A stretch of 22,309 nt of DNA from assembly GCA_046482825.1 (NCBI GenBank), contig JAWOEI010000005.1, positions 1 to 22,309 of the forward strand, read 5' to 3'. The number at the start of each line of letters is the position of its first letter. Positions within the stretch are counted from its first letter, which is position 1. Below, piece by piece: positions 15,653 through 22,309 of this stretch. The position numbers and the translations under genes are program-made. The stretch comes from M55B167 sp046482825 (GTDB lineage: Bacteria; Verrucomicrobiota; Kiritimatiellia; RFP12; UBA1067). The notes under the pieces were generated by a model. It searched no databases, was not told where the DNA came from, and was given only the letters and a program-made list of their open reading frames with translations.

Positions 15653-15728
15653 TGGAGCCAGCTATCGGGATCGAACCGATGACCTCGAGATTACAAATCA
15701 CGCGCTCTACCAGCTGAGCTAAGCTGGC
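15653..15728 (-). tRNA. tRNA-Thr(TGT)
   Basis: The 76-nt cloverleaf is complete. The acceptor pair is GCCAGCT/AGCTGGC, the D arm GCTC...GAGC. The anticodon loop TTTGTAA gives anticodon TGT, reading ACA. The T arm is ATCGG-TTCGATC-CCGAT, with discriminator T and an encoded CCA (15653-15655). One U-U mismatch lies in the middle of the anticodon stem. Confidence 0.95.
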
Positions 15729-15745
15729 CCAGAAAAACGGATATG

Positions 15746-15774
15746 AAAATAGCATACCGCCACATACAATGCAA
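15746..15774 (-). promoter_or_regulatory. promoter of tRNA-Thr
   Basis: The minus strand has TTGCAT (complement of 15769-15774), a 17-nt spacer and TATTTT (complement of 15746-15751). The -10 ends 17 nt before the mature tRNA 5' end, giving a short leader. Confidence 0.55.
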
Positions 15775-15995
15775 GCCGTCAGAGGTGTTTTCAGAAAAAA
15801 TTTATTTCGGTCACATGATGAAATTGTTACCTTGTGTAGCATAACCTTGCGCATACAGGAAAAAAGCGTATCACTGAAAATTAAATGCGTAGTTTTTTTT
15901 GAAGCGGCGGCGAAGCAGTATCCGGGCAATCATAACCGGAAACACCGTACACCATGGGAAAGACTGTTCCGATTCAGATAAACACAGCTTTAGAC

Positions 15996-16024
15996 TTGCA
16001 GTTTCAGGGCTGAGACCGTAATAT
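15996..16024 (+). promoter_or_regulatory. promoter of tRNA-Arg
   Basis: TTGCAG (15996-16001), a 17-nt spacer and TAATAT (16019-16024) form a good sigma-70-type promoter. The predicted start leaves a leader of about 37 nt before the tRNA, which contains the hairpin at 16036-16062. Confidence 0.6.
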
Positions 16025-16035
16025 TGCATCCGTTT

Positions 16036-16062
16036 TCAGCACAGGCTGAATGTTTGTGCTGA
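16036..16062 (+). repeat. 8-bp hairpin in the tRNA-Arg leader
   Basis: TCAGCACA (16036-16043) and TGTGCTGA (16055-16062) are perfect inverted repeats around an 11-nt loop. They end 5 nt before the mature tRNA. The hairpin may guide 5' processing or be an operator at the promoter. Confidence 0.5.
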
Positions 16063-16067
16063 TTTCT

Positions 16068-16144
16068 GCACCTGTAGCTCAATTGGATAGAGCGCCGGCC
16101 TCCGAAGCCGGAGGTTGTGGGTTCAATCCCCGCCAGGTGCACCA
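16068..16144 (+). tRNA. tRNA-Arg(CCG)
   Basis: The 77-nt cloverleaf is complete. The acceptor pair is GCACCTG/CAGGTGC and the D arm GCTC...GAGC. The anticodon stem is CCGGC/GCCGG with loop CTCCGAA, giving anticodon CCG, reading CGG. The T arm is GTGGG-TTCAATC-CCCGC, with discriminator A and an encoded CCA. No terminator is obvious before the hydrolase gene that follows. Confidence 0.96.
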
Positions 16145-16278
16145 TTCTGAAACATACCGGTGCGAGAAGTCCAATCCCGGCACGTTACAATCAGACCGTT
16201 CTGTTTTCTGAAGAAAATTTCGTGCAACGGTTTAAAAATTACGTAAAAAATGCCGTTCAAGATCTCAATAAAATCCTG

Positions 16279-17058
16279 ATGCTGCTTCATTACACAGAAA
16301 CCAGCAATGGTATTCCGCTGGTGATTCTCCATGGGTTGCTCGGCTCATCCCGCAACTGGCGCGGAATTGCCGTAAATCTCTCCAATCTATGCCGAGTATT
16401 TTCTATTGATCTTCCCAATCACGGATCATCACCTCACATGACCGGGGCCGACCTGAGGAAAACATGTGACAGCGTTGTTGAGACAATAAGGCGTGCGGGG
16501 CTTGAACAGGTATATCTGCTGGGGCATTCCATGGGGGGTAAAATCGGAATGCAGATCAGTTCCGATTATCCTGAAATCCTGAAAGGCCTTATTGTTGCCG
16601 ATATGCTGCCCAAAGCGGTTCCTCCCGCACATCTCTTTATTCTGCGTGCCTGTGAACAGCTGGATCCGGCGGCCTTCAGCCGCAGAACAGAAATAGATGC
16701 GGAACTCGCAAAATCCGTTCCGCAATACGAAATACGTTCATTTGTTCTGAAAAACATTGCACGCGATGAAAACAACCGCTTTTACTGGCAAATCAATCTA
16801 CCCAATATTATTGCCAATTACAGAATTGTAAGCGATGCCCCAGATTTGCGGCGACCGTATAAAGGACCTGCACTTTTTCTTGGAGGAGAAAACTCACCCT
16901 ATAAAATCGCAACTGAACACAATCTTATCCGCAACTGGTTCCCTGAAGCGGAAATTCAGACTATAGCTGATGCGGGACATCTTTTACATACCGATCAGCC
17001 GAAAGCTTTCAGCGATGCCATCCGTTTTTTCGTCCGTAACCATCTCAGCGACAGTTAA
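16279..17058 (+). CDS. alpha/beta hydrolase, YbfF-like esterase
   Basis: The 259-residue cytoplasmic hydrolase starts MLLHYTETSNGIPLVILHGL. The oxyanion segment is ILHGLLGSSRNW, the nucleophile elbow GHSMGGKIG, and the catalytic histidine lies in DAGHLLHTDQP. The VADMLP and late acidic positions supply the third residue. The layout matches the YbfF/acyl-CoA esterase group, but the substrate is unknown. The open frame extends upstream into the tRNA-Arg gene. I chose ATG 16279 because the upstream part (from 16117) overlaps the tRNA and does not look like protein, and because family members begin at this strand. No Shine-Dalgarno is visible. It starts 134 nt after the tRNA on the same strand, so both may share the tRNA promoter. 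It converges on pfp. Confidence 0.85.
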   Translation: MLLHYTETSNGIPLVILHGLLGSSRNWRGIAVNLSNLCRVFSIDLPNHGSSPHMTGADLRKTCDSVVETIRRAGLEQVYLLGHSMGGKIGMQISSDYPEILKGLIVADMLPKAVPPAHLFILRACEQLDPAAFSRRTEIDAELAKSVPQYEIRSFVLKNIARDENNRFYWQINLPNIIANYRIVSDAPDLRRPYKGPALFLGGENSPYKIATEHNLIRNWFPEAEIQTIADAGHLLHTDQPKAFSDAIRFFVRNHLSDS

Positions 17059-17121
17059 AATTCAATGTACGGAACGACGGATATTTATAGTAGAAGTTGA
17101 TTTTTACCACAAAACCGTTGT

Positions 17122-18354
17122 TCAGTGTCCGATTTCGAGTTTGGCACCTTTTGGCTGGCCTATAGCGGTGAGCAATTCCTGGAAGGATGGATCATCAATA
17201 TCATAGGGTTTACCGCCCTTGATGCGCTCGAATTCACAGGCGCGCAGCTCACCGTTCCTGTTTTCATCCTCGCCTATCACTCCGCCTGTTCCGGCAAGGG
17301 CGCATTCCACACCTTTCCTGGCGCAGGCGTGAATCAGATCCCTGTCCTTCTCAATCGGGGCTGCGGCACGGCTGTAATAACCGCTTTTCTGGACCATTGT
17401 CTTTTCGGCTCCCAGCATATCGCCGAACTGTCTGGCAAACCAGCCGCCGACATTGACCTTATCCAGGCGGGGATGCCCGAAAGCATCGCGTGGGACCTCT
17501 TCACTTCGGGCTTCCAGCTCAGCGATGATGGAATTGACGCAGGCACCCTCAGACACAAAGATATTAACGCAATCATTCTCATCCATGACTTTTCTCAGAC
17601 GTTCAGCCTCGCTGGCCACATCAAAGGTCATTTCAGGCACGTAAACCGCATGAACATCCTCGCGGCCAGTAGTCAGGCCGAAACCGGGCAGTCGGGAAGA
17701 CTCAGCTAAACGTTTGCGATAAGCGATCGCCGTAGCAGCTGTCAGCCAGCCGCAGTTGCGTCCCATCACCTCATGGATAATCAGCATACGGGGATTGGCG
17801 GAATTCTCTTTGGCAACATTCGCAAAATAGCGCGCCCCCTCTTCAGCGGCAGTCCAGGCACCAAGACTCTGGCGGATAGGATAAACGTCATTATCAATAG
17901 TTTTAGGCAGGCCGACAACTGTCAATCCGTAGTCGTTTTCAGCCAGATACGCAGCCAGATCCGCTGCGGCGGTATTGGTGTCATCACCGCCGATGGTATG
18001 CAGAACGTCAACACCATCTTTAACCAGCCGTTCGGCGGCCACTTTCTGCGGATTCTCACCTTGTTTCACAAGGCCCCGCTTGATGCAGTCATCGACATTG
18101 GTCAGTTTTACGCGGCTGTTACCTATAGGGCTGCCGCCATGTTCGGTCAGAATCAAAGCGTTTTCACGCACTTCGGGTGTAACACTTACGCTGTCTCCCT
18201 TGAGCAATCCCATATAGCCGTTAATATATCCGATGATCTCAATTTCAGGCGCAACGCGGGTGTATTCATCAATCAGATATCCAATCGCCGCGCTCAGGCA
18301 TGGCGCCAATCCGCCGGCAGTTAAAATTCCTACTTTTTTTACATTTTCACTCAT
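17122..18354 (-). CDS. pfp: 6-phosphofructokinase, pyrophosphate-type
   Basis: The enzyme interconverts fructose 6-phosphate and fructose 1,6-bisphosphate, most likely with pyrophosphate instead of ATP. The two diagnostic positions are PPi-like: GGDDTN (122-127), where ATP enzymes have GGDGS, and PKTIDND (150-156), where ATP enzymes have PGTIDND. The catalytic aspartates are Asp154 and Asp156. MGRNCGW and the PEMTFD segment are also typical. It has 410 residues from ATG 18354. GTG 18357 is only 2 nt from the AGGAG ribosome binding site, whereas ATG 18354 is at 5 nt, so the latter is preferred. It is a single gene between the hydrolase (convergent) and a repeat-rich gap. Confidence 0.9.
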   Translation of the reverse strand: MSENVKKVGILTAGGLAPCLSAAIGYLIDEYTRVAPEIEIIGYINGYMGLLKGDSVSVTPEVRENALILTEHGGSPIGNSRVKLTNVDDCIKRGLVKQGENPQKVAAERLVKDGVDVLHTIGGDDTNTAAADLAAYLAENDYGLTVVGLPKTIDNDVYPIRQSLGAWTAAEEGARYFANVAKENSANPRMLIIHEVMGRNCGWLTAATAIAYRKRLAESSRLPGFGLTTGREDVHAVYVPEMTFDVASEAERLRKVMDENDCVNIFVSEGACVNSIIAELEARSEEVPRDAFGHPRLDKVNVGGWFARQFGDMLGAEKTMVQKSGYYSRAAAPIEKDRDLIHACARKGVECALAGTGGVIGEDENRNGELRACEFERIKGGKPYDIDDPSFQELLTAIGQPKGAKLEIGH

Positions 18355-18618
18355 CACATCTCCTTATTACAATTACGGTACGTCCGGTCGGAACGCAAAA
18401 TCAAAGCGCTTCAAACCTTCAAAAAGCCCACATCCTTCGGAATACCTGTCTGATGATTTCGAAAAATGAGCGTACAGTATAAGCGATAAACCGGCATTTA
18501 TCAAGGATGGTGAACCCTGAAAATTTCTTCTTCTGAAACGAAAATTCTCCTCGTCGCCGGATGTAAATCAAAAGCATAATAAAAACACTTCTGCTTTCCG
18601 GCACAGTGACTGCTTCGC

Positions 18619-18641
18619 GGGCACATCTGCGAATCGGTGCA
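18619..18641 (-). repeat. 23-nt dispersed repeat, copy 1 (inverted relative to copy 2)
   Basis: On the minus strand this copy begins TGCACCGATTCGCAGATG and ends TGCCC. It matches copy 2 at 19092-19114 at 20 of 23 positions. The two copies face each other across about 450 nt. Confidence 0.6.
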
Positions 18642-18642
18642 C

Positions 18643-18702
18643 GGCGGGGTTCCTCCTTTGTACCGCAAGCGGCACTACGGCGTGACATGCACGGACCCCG
18701 CC
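18643..18702. repeat. GC-rich inverted-repeat element
   Basis: GGCGGGGT (18643-18650) and ACCCCGCC (18695-18702) pair perfectly. Inside them is a small hairpin CCGC-AA-GCGG (18663-18672). The element is far richer in G+C than its surroundings. It adjoins repeat copy 1 and looks like a REP/MITE-type insertion. Confidence 0.6.
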
Positions 18703-18839
18703 CTACAGTAAAAATGCATTAGTCTCTATAAAATCAACTCCTGTGGCAAAAAACAAGAAACTCAGGAGACCATTTGCATAAGTTGTTGATTGAAAGCAAC
18801 TAAAGCAGCATTTAAAACAGTAGTTGCCTTCGCAGTTTT

Positions 18840-18860
18840 AACCACGAAAAACACGAAAAA
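18840..18860 (+). repeat. CACGAAA tandem repeat
   Basis: Two units, ACCACGAAA and AACACGAAA, follow each other. The pattern (A-x-CAC-G-x-x) matches the 9-nt units after ubiA at 5859-5885. It is a short intergenic repeat of unknown function. Confidence 0.5.
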
Positions 18861-18993
18861 TCAGATGGATTCCTTTTTCTCTTTATCCCTATGCAACGCA
18901 TAGCGTTGTTGACTAAACCAGCGATGCATATCACCCAACTGTTCAATACATGAAAAACCATTTGCATATCACAGAGGCTCAGTTTGGTTCCCT

Positions 18994-19011
18994 GCCTGTC
19001 GGCAGACAGGC
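18994..19011. repeat. 7-bp hairpin GCCTGTC-GGCA-GACAGGC
   Basis: This is a perfect 7-bp inverted repeat with a 4-nt loop. No T-run follows, so it is not a terminator. It lies 24 nt from the next hairpin and is probably part of one compound repeat element. Confidence 0.6.
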
Positions 19012-19035
19012 GGCTCCGCTGGTTTAGAACTGTAG

Positions 19036-19054
19036 CCGAGGTCCTTGACCTCGG
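19036..19054. repeat. 8-bp hairpin CCGAGGTC-CTT-GACCTCGG
   Basis: This is a perfect 8-bp inverted repeat with a 3-nt loop and no T-run. Together with the 18994-19011 hairpin and repeat copy 2 it forms a block of about 120 nt just before the pteridine-reductase gene. Confidence 0.65.
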
Positions 19055-19091
19055 AAGATGTATGATGCAAATTGCCGTAAATTTGACGATT

Positions 19092-19114
19092 TGCACCAAT
19101 TCGCAGATGCGCAC
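19092..19114 (+). repeat. 23-nt dispersed repeat, copy 2
   Basis: This plus-strand copy begins TGCACCAATTCGCAGATG and ends CGCAC, matching copy 1 (18619-18641, minus) at 20 of 23 positions. It ends 53 nt before the start codon of the pteridine-reductase-like gene. Confidence 0.6.
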
Positions 19115-19167
19115 CTGCTTCGCTTAAGGCTTGAGATATTCTTCGGGTTTTGTGATACTTTCCGTAT

Positions 19168-19917
19168 ATGGAGAAATCGTTAAAAGGAAAAACTGCTCTG
19201 GTTACAGGATCAGCCGCACGGATAGGCAGAAGCATTGCGGTAAAACTGGCGGAAGAGGGGGCTGATGTAATTGTGCACTGCAATCATTCCCTGAAAGAAG
19301 CCGGGGAAACTGCCGGAATGATAAGAAATAAAGGATGCCGCAGTGCTGTTATCCGGTTTGATCTTTCCAGAATTGAGGAGGTCGCTTCCTTTTTTTCAGA
19401 AGCACGCGAAGCAGCCGGAGGCAACATCGACATCCTGATCAACAATGCCAGCATCTTCGAGAAAGGGCATCCTGATACCCTGACTGCAGATGAATTCTAC
19501 CGCAACATGAACATTCACGCTCTGGCACCGCTGCAGTTATGTCAATGCCTGGCATCACAGAAAACCGGAGGCGACATCATCAATATGCTGGATACGCGCA
19601 TCCTCGAGTGTGATAATGAGCACGCGGCTTATCACCTGTCCAAACGGACCCTCTTCAGCCTCACCCGCATGCTTGCCAAAGAATTTGCCCCCGAAATACG
19701 TGTAAACGGAATTGCTCCCGGGCTGGTACTCCCGCCGCCGGGCAGGGATGATTCATACCTCAGAGAACGCGCCCACAGACTGCCCCTGAACAGACACGGA
19801 ACTGCGGCGGATGTTTCCGATGCGGTCACATACCTTTTAAAAAGCTCCTTTGTCACCGGGCAGGTCATCTATATTGACGGTGGCAAACACCTGCGGGGAA
19901 ACAGCTACATACCCTGA
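19168..19917 (+). CDS. pteridine reductase-like short-chain dehydrogenase (FolM/PTR1 type)
   Basis: The 249-residue NADPH-dependent SDR most likely reduces a dihydropterin or dihydrofolate. Two details separate it from ordinary SDRs. The cofactor motif is TG-x3-R-x-G (TGSAARIG, 13-20) instead of TG-x3-G-x-G, as in PTR1 and FolM. The catalytic Asp142, Tyr155 and Lys159 show the Asp-x12-Tyr-x3-Lys spacing of PTR1 instead of the usual Ser-x12-Tyr. NNAS occurs at the normal place. Its position before folB and folE fits a pterin role, perhaps dihydromonapterin reductase or a stand-in for FolA. No ribosome binding site is evident, and a gap of 93 nt separates it from folB. Confidence 0.82.
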   Translation: MEKSLKGKTALVTGSAARIGRSIAVKLAEEGADVIVHCNHSLKEAGETAGMIRNKGCRSAVIRFDLSRIEEVASFFSEAREAAGGNIDILINNASIFEKGHPDTLTADEFYRNMNIHALAPLQLCQCLASQKTGGDIINMLDTRILECDNEHAAYHLSKRTLFSLTRMLAKEFAPEIRVNGIAPGLVLPPPGRDDSYLRERAHRLPLNRHGTAADVSDAVTYLLKSSFVTGQVIYIDGGKHLRGNSYIP

Positions 19918-20010
19918 TACGGGTGAGCTGCCACAGGGTAGTGCGCAAATGCGCGATTTAAGGATATCGCCATTCGAATAAAGCATAACAGAAAGAATTG
20001 CAGAAAAATT

Positions 20011-20379
20011 GTGAAAACAAAACCGTATGACAAAATACACATAAAAGATTTACTCGTTCGCTGCATCATAGGCATAAGAGAATGGGAAAGAACAAATCCG
20101 CAGAATGTGAATATCAGCCTTACGCTTTATACTGACTTTGCGGAAGCCTGCCACACCGATGACATCAGCGACACTGTGGATTATGCGGACATTAAAAAAG
20201 AGATCATGACCAAGGTTGAAAAGTCATCTTTCAGGCTGATAGAAAGCCTTGCGCAGATGACAGCGGATATATGCCTCAGAAATAAACGTGTTGCCCGGGT
20301 GGATGTAAGCCTCAGCAAACCGGGAGCACTCCGTTTCGCAAAAGACGTCGCTGTGGAGATAACACGCTGTCAGAACTGA
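20011..20379 (+). CDS. folB: dihydroneopterin aldolase
   Basis: The enzyme converts 7,8-dihydroneopterin to 6-hydroxymethyl-dihydropterin and glycolaldehyde in folate synthesis. Its 122 residues match the family. IHIKDLLVRCIIGIREWER carries the conserved catalytic glutamate region, VDYADIKKEI the pterin-contacting tyrosine, and LSKPGALRFAKDVAVEI the catalytic lysine. The start is GTG 20011 with a weak purine-rich leader. It lies between the pteridine-reductase-like gene and folE on the same strand, which supports the pathway assignment. Confidence 0.92.
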   Translation: MKTKPYDKIHIKDLLVRCIIGIREWERTNPQNVNISLTLYTDFAEACHTDDISDTVDYADIKKEIMTKVEKSSFRLIESLAQMTADICLRNKRVARVDVSLSKPGALRFAKDVAVEITRCQN

Positions 20380-20500
20380 TTTCACAGGAAACCGGACTGC
20401 CCGAAACGCAATGTTGCCGTATACAGAGAAAACTGTGTGTTTTATTTCCGCTGATCTACACAGAAATCCGCGAATTGATGAAAGAGAAAAAGGAAAAATA

Positions 20501-21064
20501 ATGAATATTGAACGCGTTGAAAAACTGACACGTGAACTTCTTATTGAAATCGGAGAAGATCCGGATCGTGAGGGCCTGCTTAAAACTCCTGAACGGGTTG
20601 CAAGAGCATGGCGGTTTCTCACCAGAGGATATGAATCCGATCCTGAAAAAGTCATCAATAATGCTCTCTTTGAATCAGCATCCAATAACATGATTATTGC
20701 CCGGGACATCGAGGTCTATTCTCTCTGTGAACACCACATGCTGCCTTTTTTCGGCAAATGCCATATCGGCTACATTGCTCAGGAAAAGGTTCTGGGCGTA
20801 AGCAAGCTGGCACGCATTGTGGATGTTTACGCCCGCCGTCTACAGATACAGGAACGACTCACCGAACAGGTTGCCAAAAAGATTATGGACTTGACCGGAG
20901 CCGAGGGTGTCGGTGTTGTAATGGAGTGCAAGCACCTCTGCATGATGATGCGCGGAGTGGAAAAGCAGAACAGCGTCATGACAACCTCATCAGTTCTCGG
21001 CAGTTTCCATGACGAGGCTGAAACCCGTGCTGAATTCATGAGCTTGGCCCTGCGAAATAATTAG
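20501..21064 (+). CDS. folE: GTP cyclohydrolase I
   Basis: The enzyme opens GTP to form dihydroneopterin triphosphate, the first step of folate and pterin synthesis. From ATG 20501 it has 187 residues. Zinc ligands are Cys76 and His79 in SLCEHHMLPFFG and Cys147 in KHLCMMMRGV. The 71-residue distance from the first to the last cysteine equals that in E. coli FolE (110 to 181). A good AAGGA lies 7 nt upstream. An earlier in-frame ATG (20411) would add 30 residues without ribosome binding site or homology, so it was rejected. It follows folB by about 120 nt and is probably in the same transcript. Confidence 0.96.
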   Translation: MNIERVEKLTRELLIEIGEDPDREGLLKTPERVARAWRFLTRGYESDPEKVINNALFESASNNMIIARDIEVYSLCEHHMLPFFGKCHIGYIAQEKVLGVSKLARIVDVYARRLQIQERLTEQVAKKIMDLTGAEGVGVVMECKHLCMMMRGVEKQNSVMTTSSVLGSFHDEAETRAEFMSLALRNN

Positions 21065-21148
21065 TGTAATTCGCAATTTTTTCACATCACAAACCCGAAA
21101 AATGAGCATTCCGATAAAAACGGCTCCCTGACGCCTTCAACTCTCATC

Positions 21149-22060
21149 ATGATACGATTTGGATTATGCTGCCTGTTTTATGAAGAACCGATAAAGTTTC
21201 GCACCGCAACGGCGAAATACAGCGGTTCATTAAAACCATTGGAAAGGGTAAAAAAAATCTCGGGTCTGTGCCTTGAAAATGCGGATTCATTGAAAAACGC
21301 TATTCTTTTCTGCAGTGCCGCCAGCATAGGCTCATTCCGTATAAACAGCCGCATCCTGCCGCTCAAGACCCATCCTGAACTGGGATATGAAGTGACATCC
21401 CTTCCGGATGGCGACGAAATTATCAGGCGTTTTAAAAACTGCGGAAAGCTTGCCGCAGAGAATAATATACGCCTTTCATTTCATCCCGACCAGTTTACCC
21501 TGCTCAGCTCACCCGATCCGGAAATCACGCGCAAATCAGTAGAAGAGCTGGCTTATCAGGCAGAAGTAGCGGAATGGACAGGTGCGGATGTTATCAATAT
21601 ACACGGAGGCGGAGCCTACGGCAACAAGCAGCTGGCTGTCAAACGTACTGCCCGGAACATCCGCTCACTGGATCAATCCATACGCGATAAACTGACACTG
21701 GAGAACGACGACAGAGTTTATTCTCCCGCCGACCTGCTGCCTCTATGCCTGGAAACAGAAACGCCATTTGTTTATGATATACACCATCATCGCTGCCTCC
21801 CCGACGGTCTGACGGTAAAAGAGGTGACAAAGACTGCTTTAGGCACCTGGAACCGCGAAGCGCTTTTTCACATTTCCAGTCCGAAAAACGGCTGGCACAA
21901 TCCCGGTGCCCATAAGCATAACGACTACATCGACATCAAAGACTTTCCGGAATGCTGGAAAAACTTGAACATCACAGTTGATATTGAAGCCAAAGCCAAG
22001 GAACTGGCGGTAATCAGGCTGCGGAATGAACTGAAGAAAACAGTCAGTGACAAACATTAA
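21149..22060 (+). CDS. uvsE: UV damage endonuclease
   Basis: This TIM-barrel, metal-dependent endonuclease nicks DNA 5' of UV photoproducts, an excision route independent of UvrABC. It has 303 residues, a normal UvsE length. Family signatures in order: IRFGLCCLF at the start, RLSFHPDQFTLLSSP, DVINIHGGGAYGNK, LTLENDD, FVYDIHHHR, LFHISSPKNG, HNDYID and the closing VDIEAKAKELAVIRLRNEL. The histidines and acidic residues in these blocks are the metal ligands. It follows folE by 84 nt on the same strand with no visible terminator, and converges on the rRNA operon. The ribosome binding site is poor. Confidence 0.94.
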   Translation: MIRFGLCCLFYEEPIKFRTATAKYSGSLKPLERVKKISGLCLENADSLKNAILFCSAASIGSFRINSRILPLKTHPELGYEVTSLPDGDEIIRRFKNCGKLAAENNIRLSFHPDQFTLLSSPDPEITRKSVEELAYQAEVAEWTGADVINIHGGGAYGNKQLAVKRTARNIRSLDQSIRDKLTLENDDRVYSPADLLPLCLETETPFVYDIHHHRCLPDGLTVKEVTKTALGTWNREALFHISSPKNGWHNPGAHKHNDYIDIKDFPECWKNLNITVDIEAKAKELAVIRLRNELKKTVSDKH

Positions 22061-22146
22061 TTTTTTTTACAAATCGCCCTGTTCAACCATTTTTTTTATT
22101 TGCGGCTCACGGCTCACCCCGTCTCCGACCGCCGCCGGGCGTAGCA

Positions 22147-22180
22147 CAAAAAAAAGCTACGGTTCCTTGGAACCGCAGCT
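22147..22180 (-). terminator. intrinsic terminator of the rRNA operon
   Basis: AGCTACGGTTCC (22155-22166) pairs with GGAACCGCAGCT (22169-22180) over 12 positions with one G-U wobble in the RNA. On the minus strand it is followed by eight T. It lies just past the 3' end of 5S rRNA. Confidence 0.9.
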
Positions 22181-22193
22181 TTGCAGAAAATAA

Positions 22194-22309
22194 TCCGGCA
22201 GCGCCCTACTCTCCCACATGCAAGCCATGCAGTACCCTCGGCGATGGGGCTCTTCACTTCCGTGTTCGGTATGGAAACGGGTGTTGCCTCCCCTCTATAG
22301 CCACCGGAA
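22194..22309 (-). rRNA. rrf: 5S ribosomal RNA
   Basis: The minus strand shows the conserved 5S blocks: GGTGGCTATAG near the 5' end, then ACACCCGTTTCCAT, ACCGAACACGGAAGTGAAG, CGCCGAGGGTACTGCA, and GTGGGAGAGTAGG near the 3' end. The ends TCCGG and CCGGA pair as the terminal stem, so about 116 nt, essentially the full gene, is inside the window. 23S and 16S genes should lie just beyond the right edge. Confidence 0.93.

Larger units (their letters stand above)
18358..19167. other. 810-nt repeat-rich gap without genes
   Basis: No believable gene is present; the small open frames on the minus strand (18419-18688, 18812-19114, 18969-19283) are translations of repeats. The gap holds at least four inverted-repeat units, a CACGAAA tandem repeat, and a 12-nt direct repeat ACCATTTGCATA (18769-18780 and 18958-18969). 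Promoters for pfp (left edge, minus) and the pteridine reductase gene (right edge, plus) must also lie here, but I could not fix them. Confidence 0.7.

Noticed and set aside
15594..15929. Minus-strand open frame of 111 codons across tRNA-Thr
   Set aside because: It contains the whole tRNA and its terminator; the reading frame is accidental.
16117..16278. N-terminal extension of the alpha/beta hydrolase into tRNA-Arg
   Set aside because: It overlaps the tRNA 3' half, and the residues do not resemble the start of any hydrolase.
17125..17709. 194-codon open frame antisense to the phosphofructokinase gene
   Set aside because: It is opposite a conserved enzyme gene, with no start signal or domain.
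18969..19283. Minus-strand open frame of 104 codons near the pteridine-reductase gene
   Set aside because: It is a translation of hairpins and repeats and overlaps the start of a real gene on the other strand.
19546..19558. AATGCCTGGCATC, similar to the palindrome near the RAYT gene
   Set aside because: It lies inside the conserved coding sequence of the pteridine-reductase-like gene and is probably coincidence.
1..22309. CRISPR array, prophage or defence island
   Set aside because: No regularly spaced repeats with spacers, no cas, integrase, phage structural or toxin-antitoxin genes were seen on either strand.

Overview
The window looks like an ordinary chromosomal segment of a Gram-negative-type bacterium. 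The PVC group (Kiritimatiellota or Lentisphaerota-like) is my best guess. That rests on gene content (FabV, a GGTAP-type LeuB, PPi-dependent PFK, LamG-type debris, a RAYT-family transposase) and on the style of the intergenic repeats. It is an inference; no phylogenetic marker is complete here, because only the 5S gene of an rRNA operon enters the window. TGA ends several genes, so the standard bacterial code applies.

Left part (1-4349): the first 28 codons of a REP-associated (IS200/Y1-like) transposase run off the left edge. Pointing the other way is a 1023-residue hybrid histidine kinase with three tandem periplasmic solute-binding domains and a disturbed start region. It is followed by a small three-helix membrane protein and a YiiX-type permuted papain-fold hydrolase.

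Central minus-strand block (4367-11678): fabF-fabZ-fabV (fatty-acid elongation), leuB, a polyprenol-phosphate-mannose-synthase-like GT2, a UbiA-family prenyl-phosphate phosphoribosyltransferase-like enzyme, a secreted L,D-transpeptidase and pncC. Close spacing, including one 4-nt overlap, suggests one or two transcription units for lipid and envelope building blocks. A good promoter precedes fabF. A possible second, leaderless start precedes the GT2 gene.

11679-16144: a structured gap holds a CA-rich stretch with a strong intrinsic terminator and a perfect 15-bp palindrome. Then come clpB (minus), decayed LamG-like surface-protein debris, and divergently oriented tRNA-Thr(TGT) (minus) and tRNA-Arg(CCG) (plus), each with a recognisable promoter.

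16279-22309: an alpha/beta hydrolase (plus) converges on a PPi-type phosphofructokinase (minus). An 810-nt gap is packed with inverted and direct repeats. A plus-strand folate/pterin cluster follows (pteridine-reductase-like SDR, folB, folE), then the UV-damage endonuclease uvsE. The right edge holds a 5S rRNA gene (minus) with its terminator, the tail of an rRNA operon lying beyond the window.

I found no CRISPR array, phage module or clear defence system. The most unusual signals are non-coding: the disturbed kinase start, the RAYT gene plus several palindromic repeat families, the CA-rich RNA candidate after clpB, and the possibly leaderless GT2-ubiA promoter.
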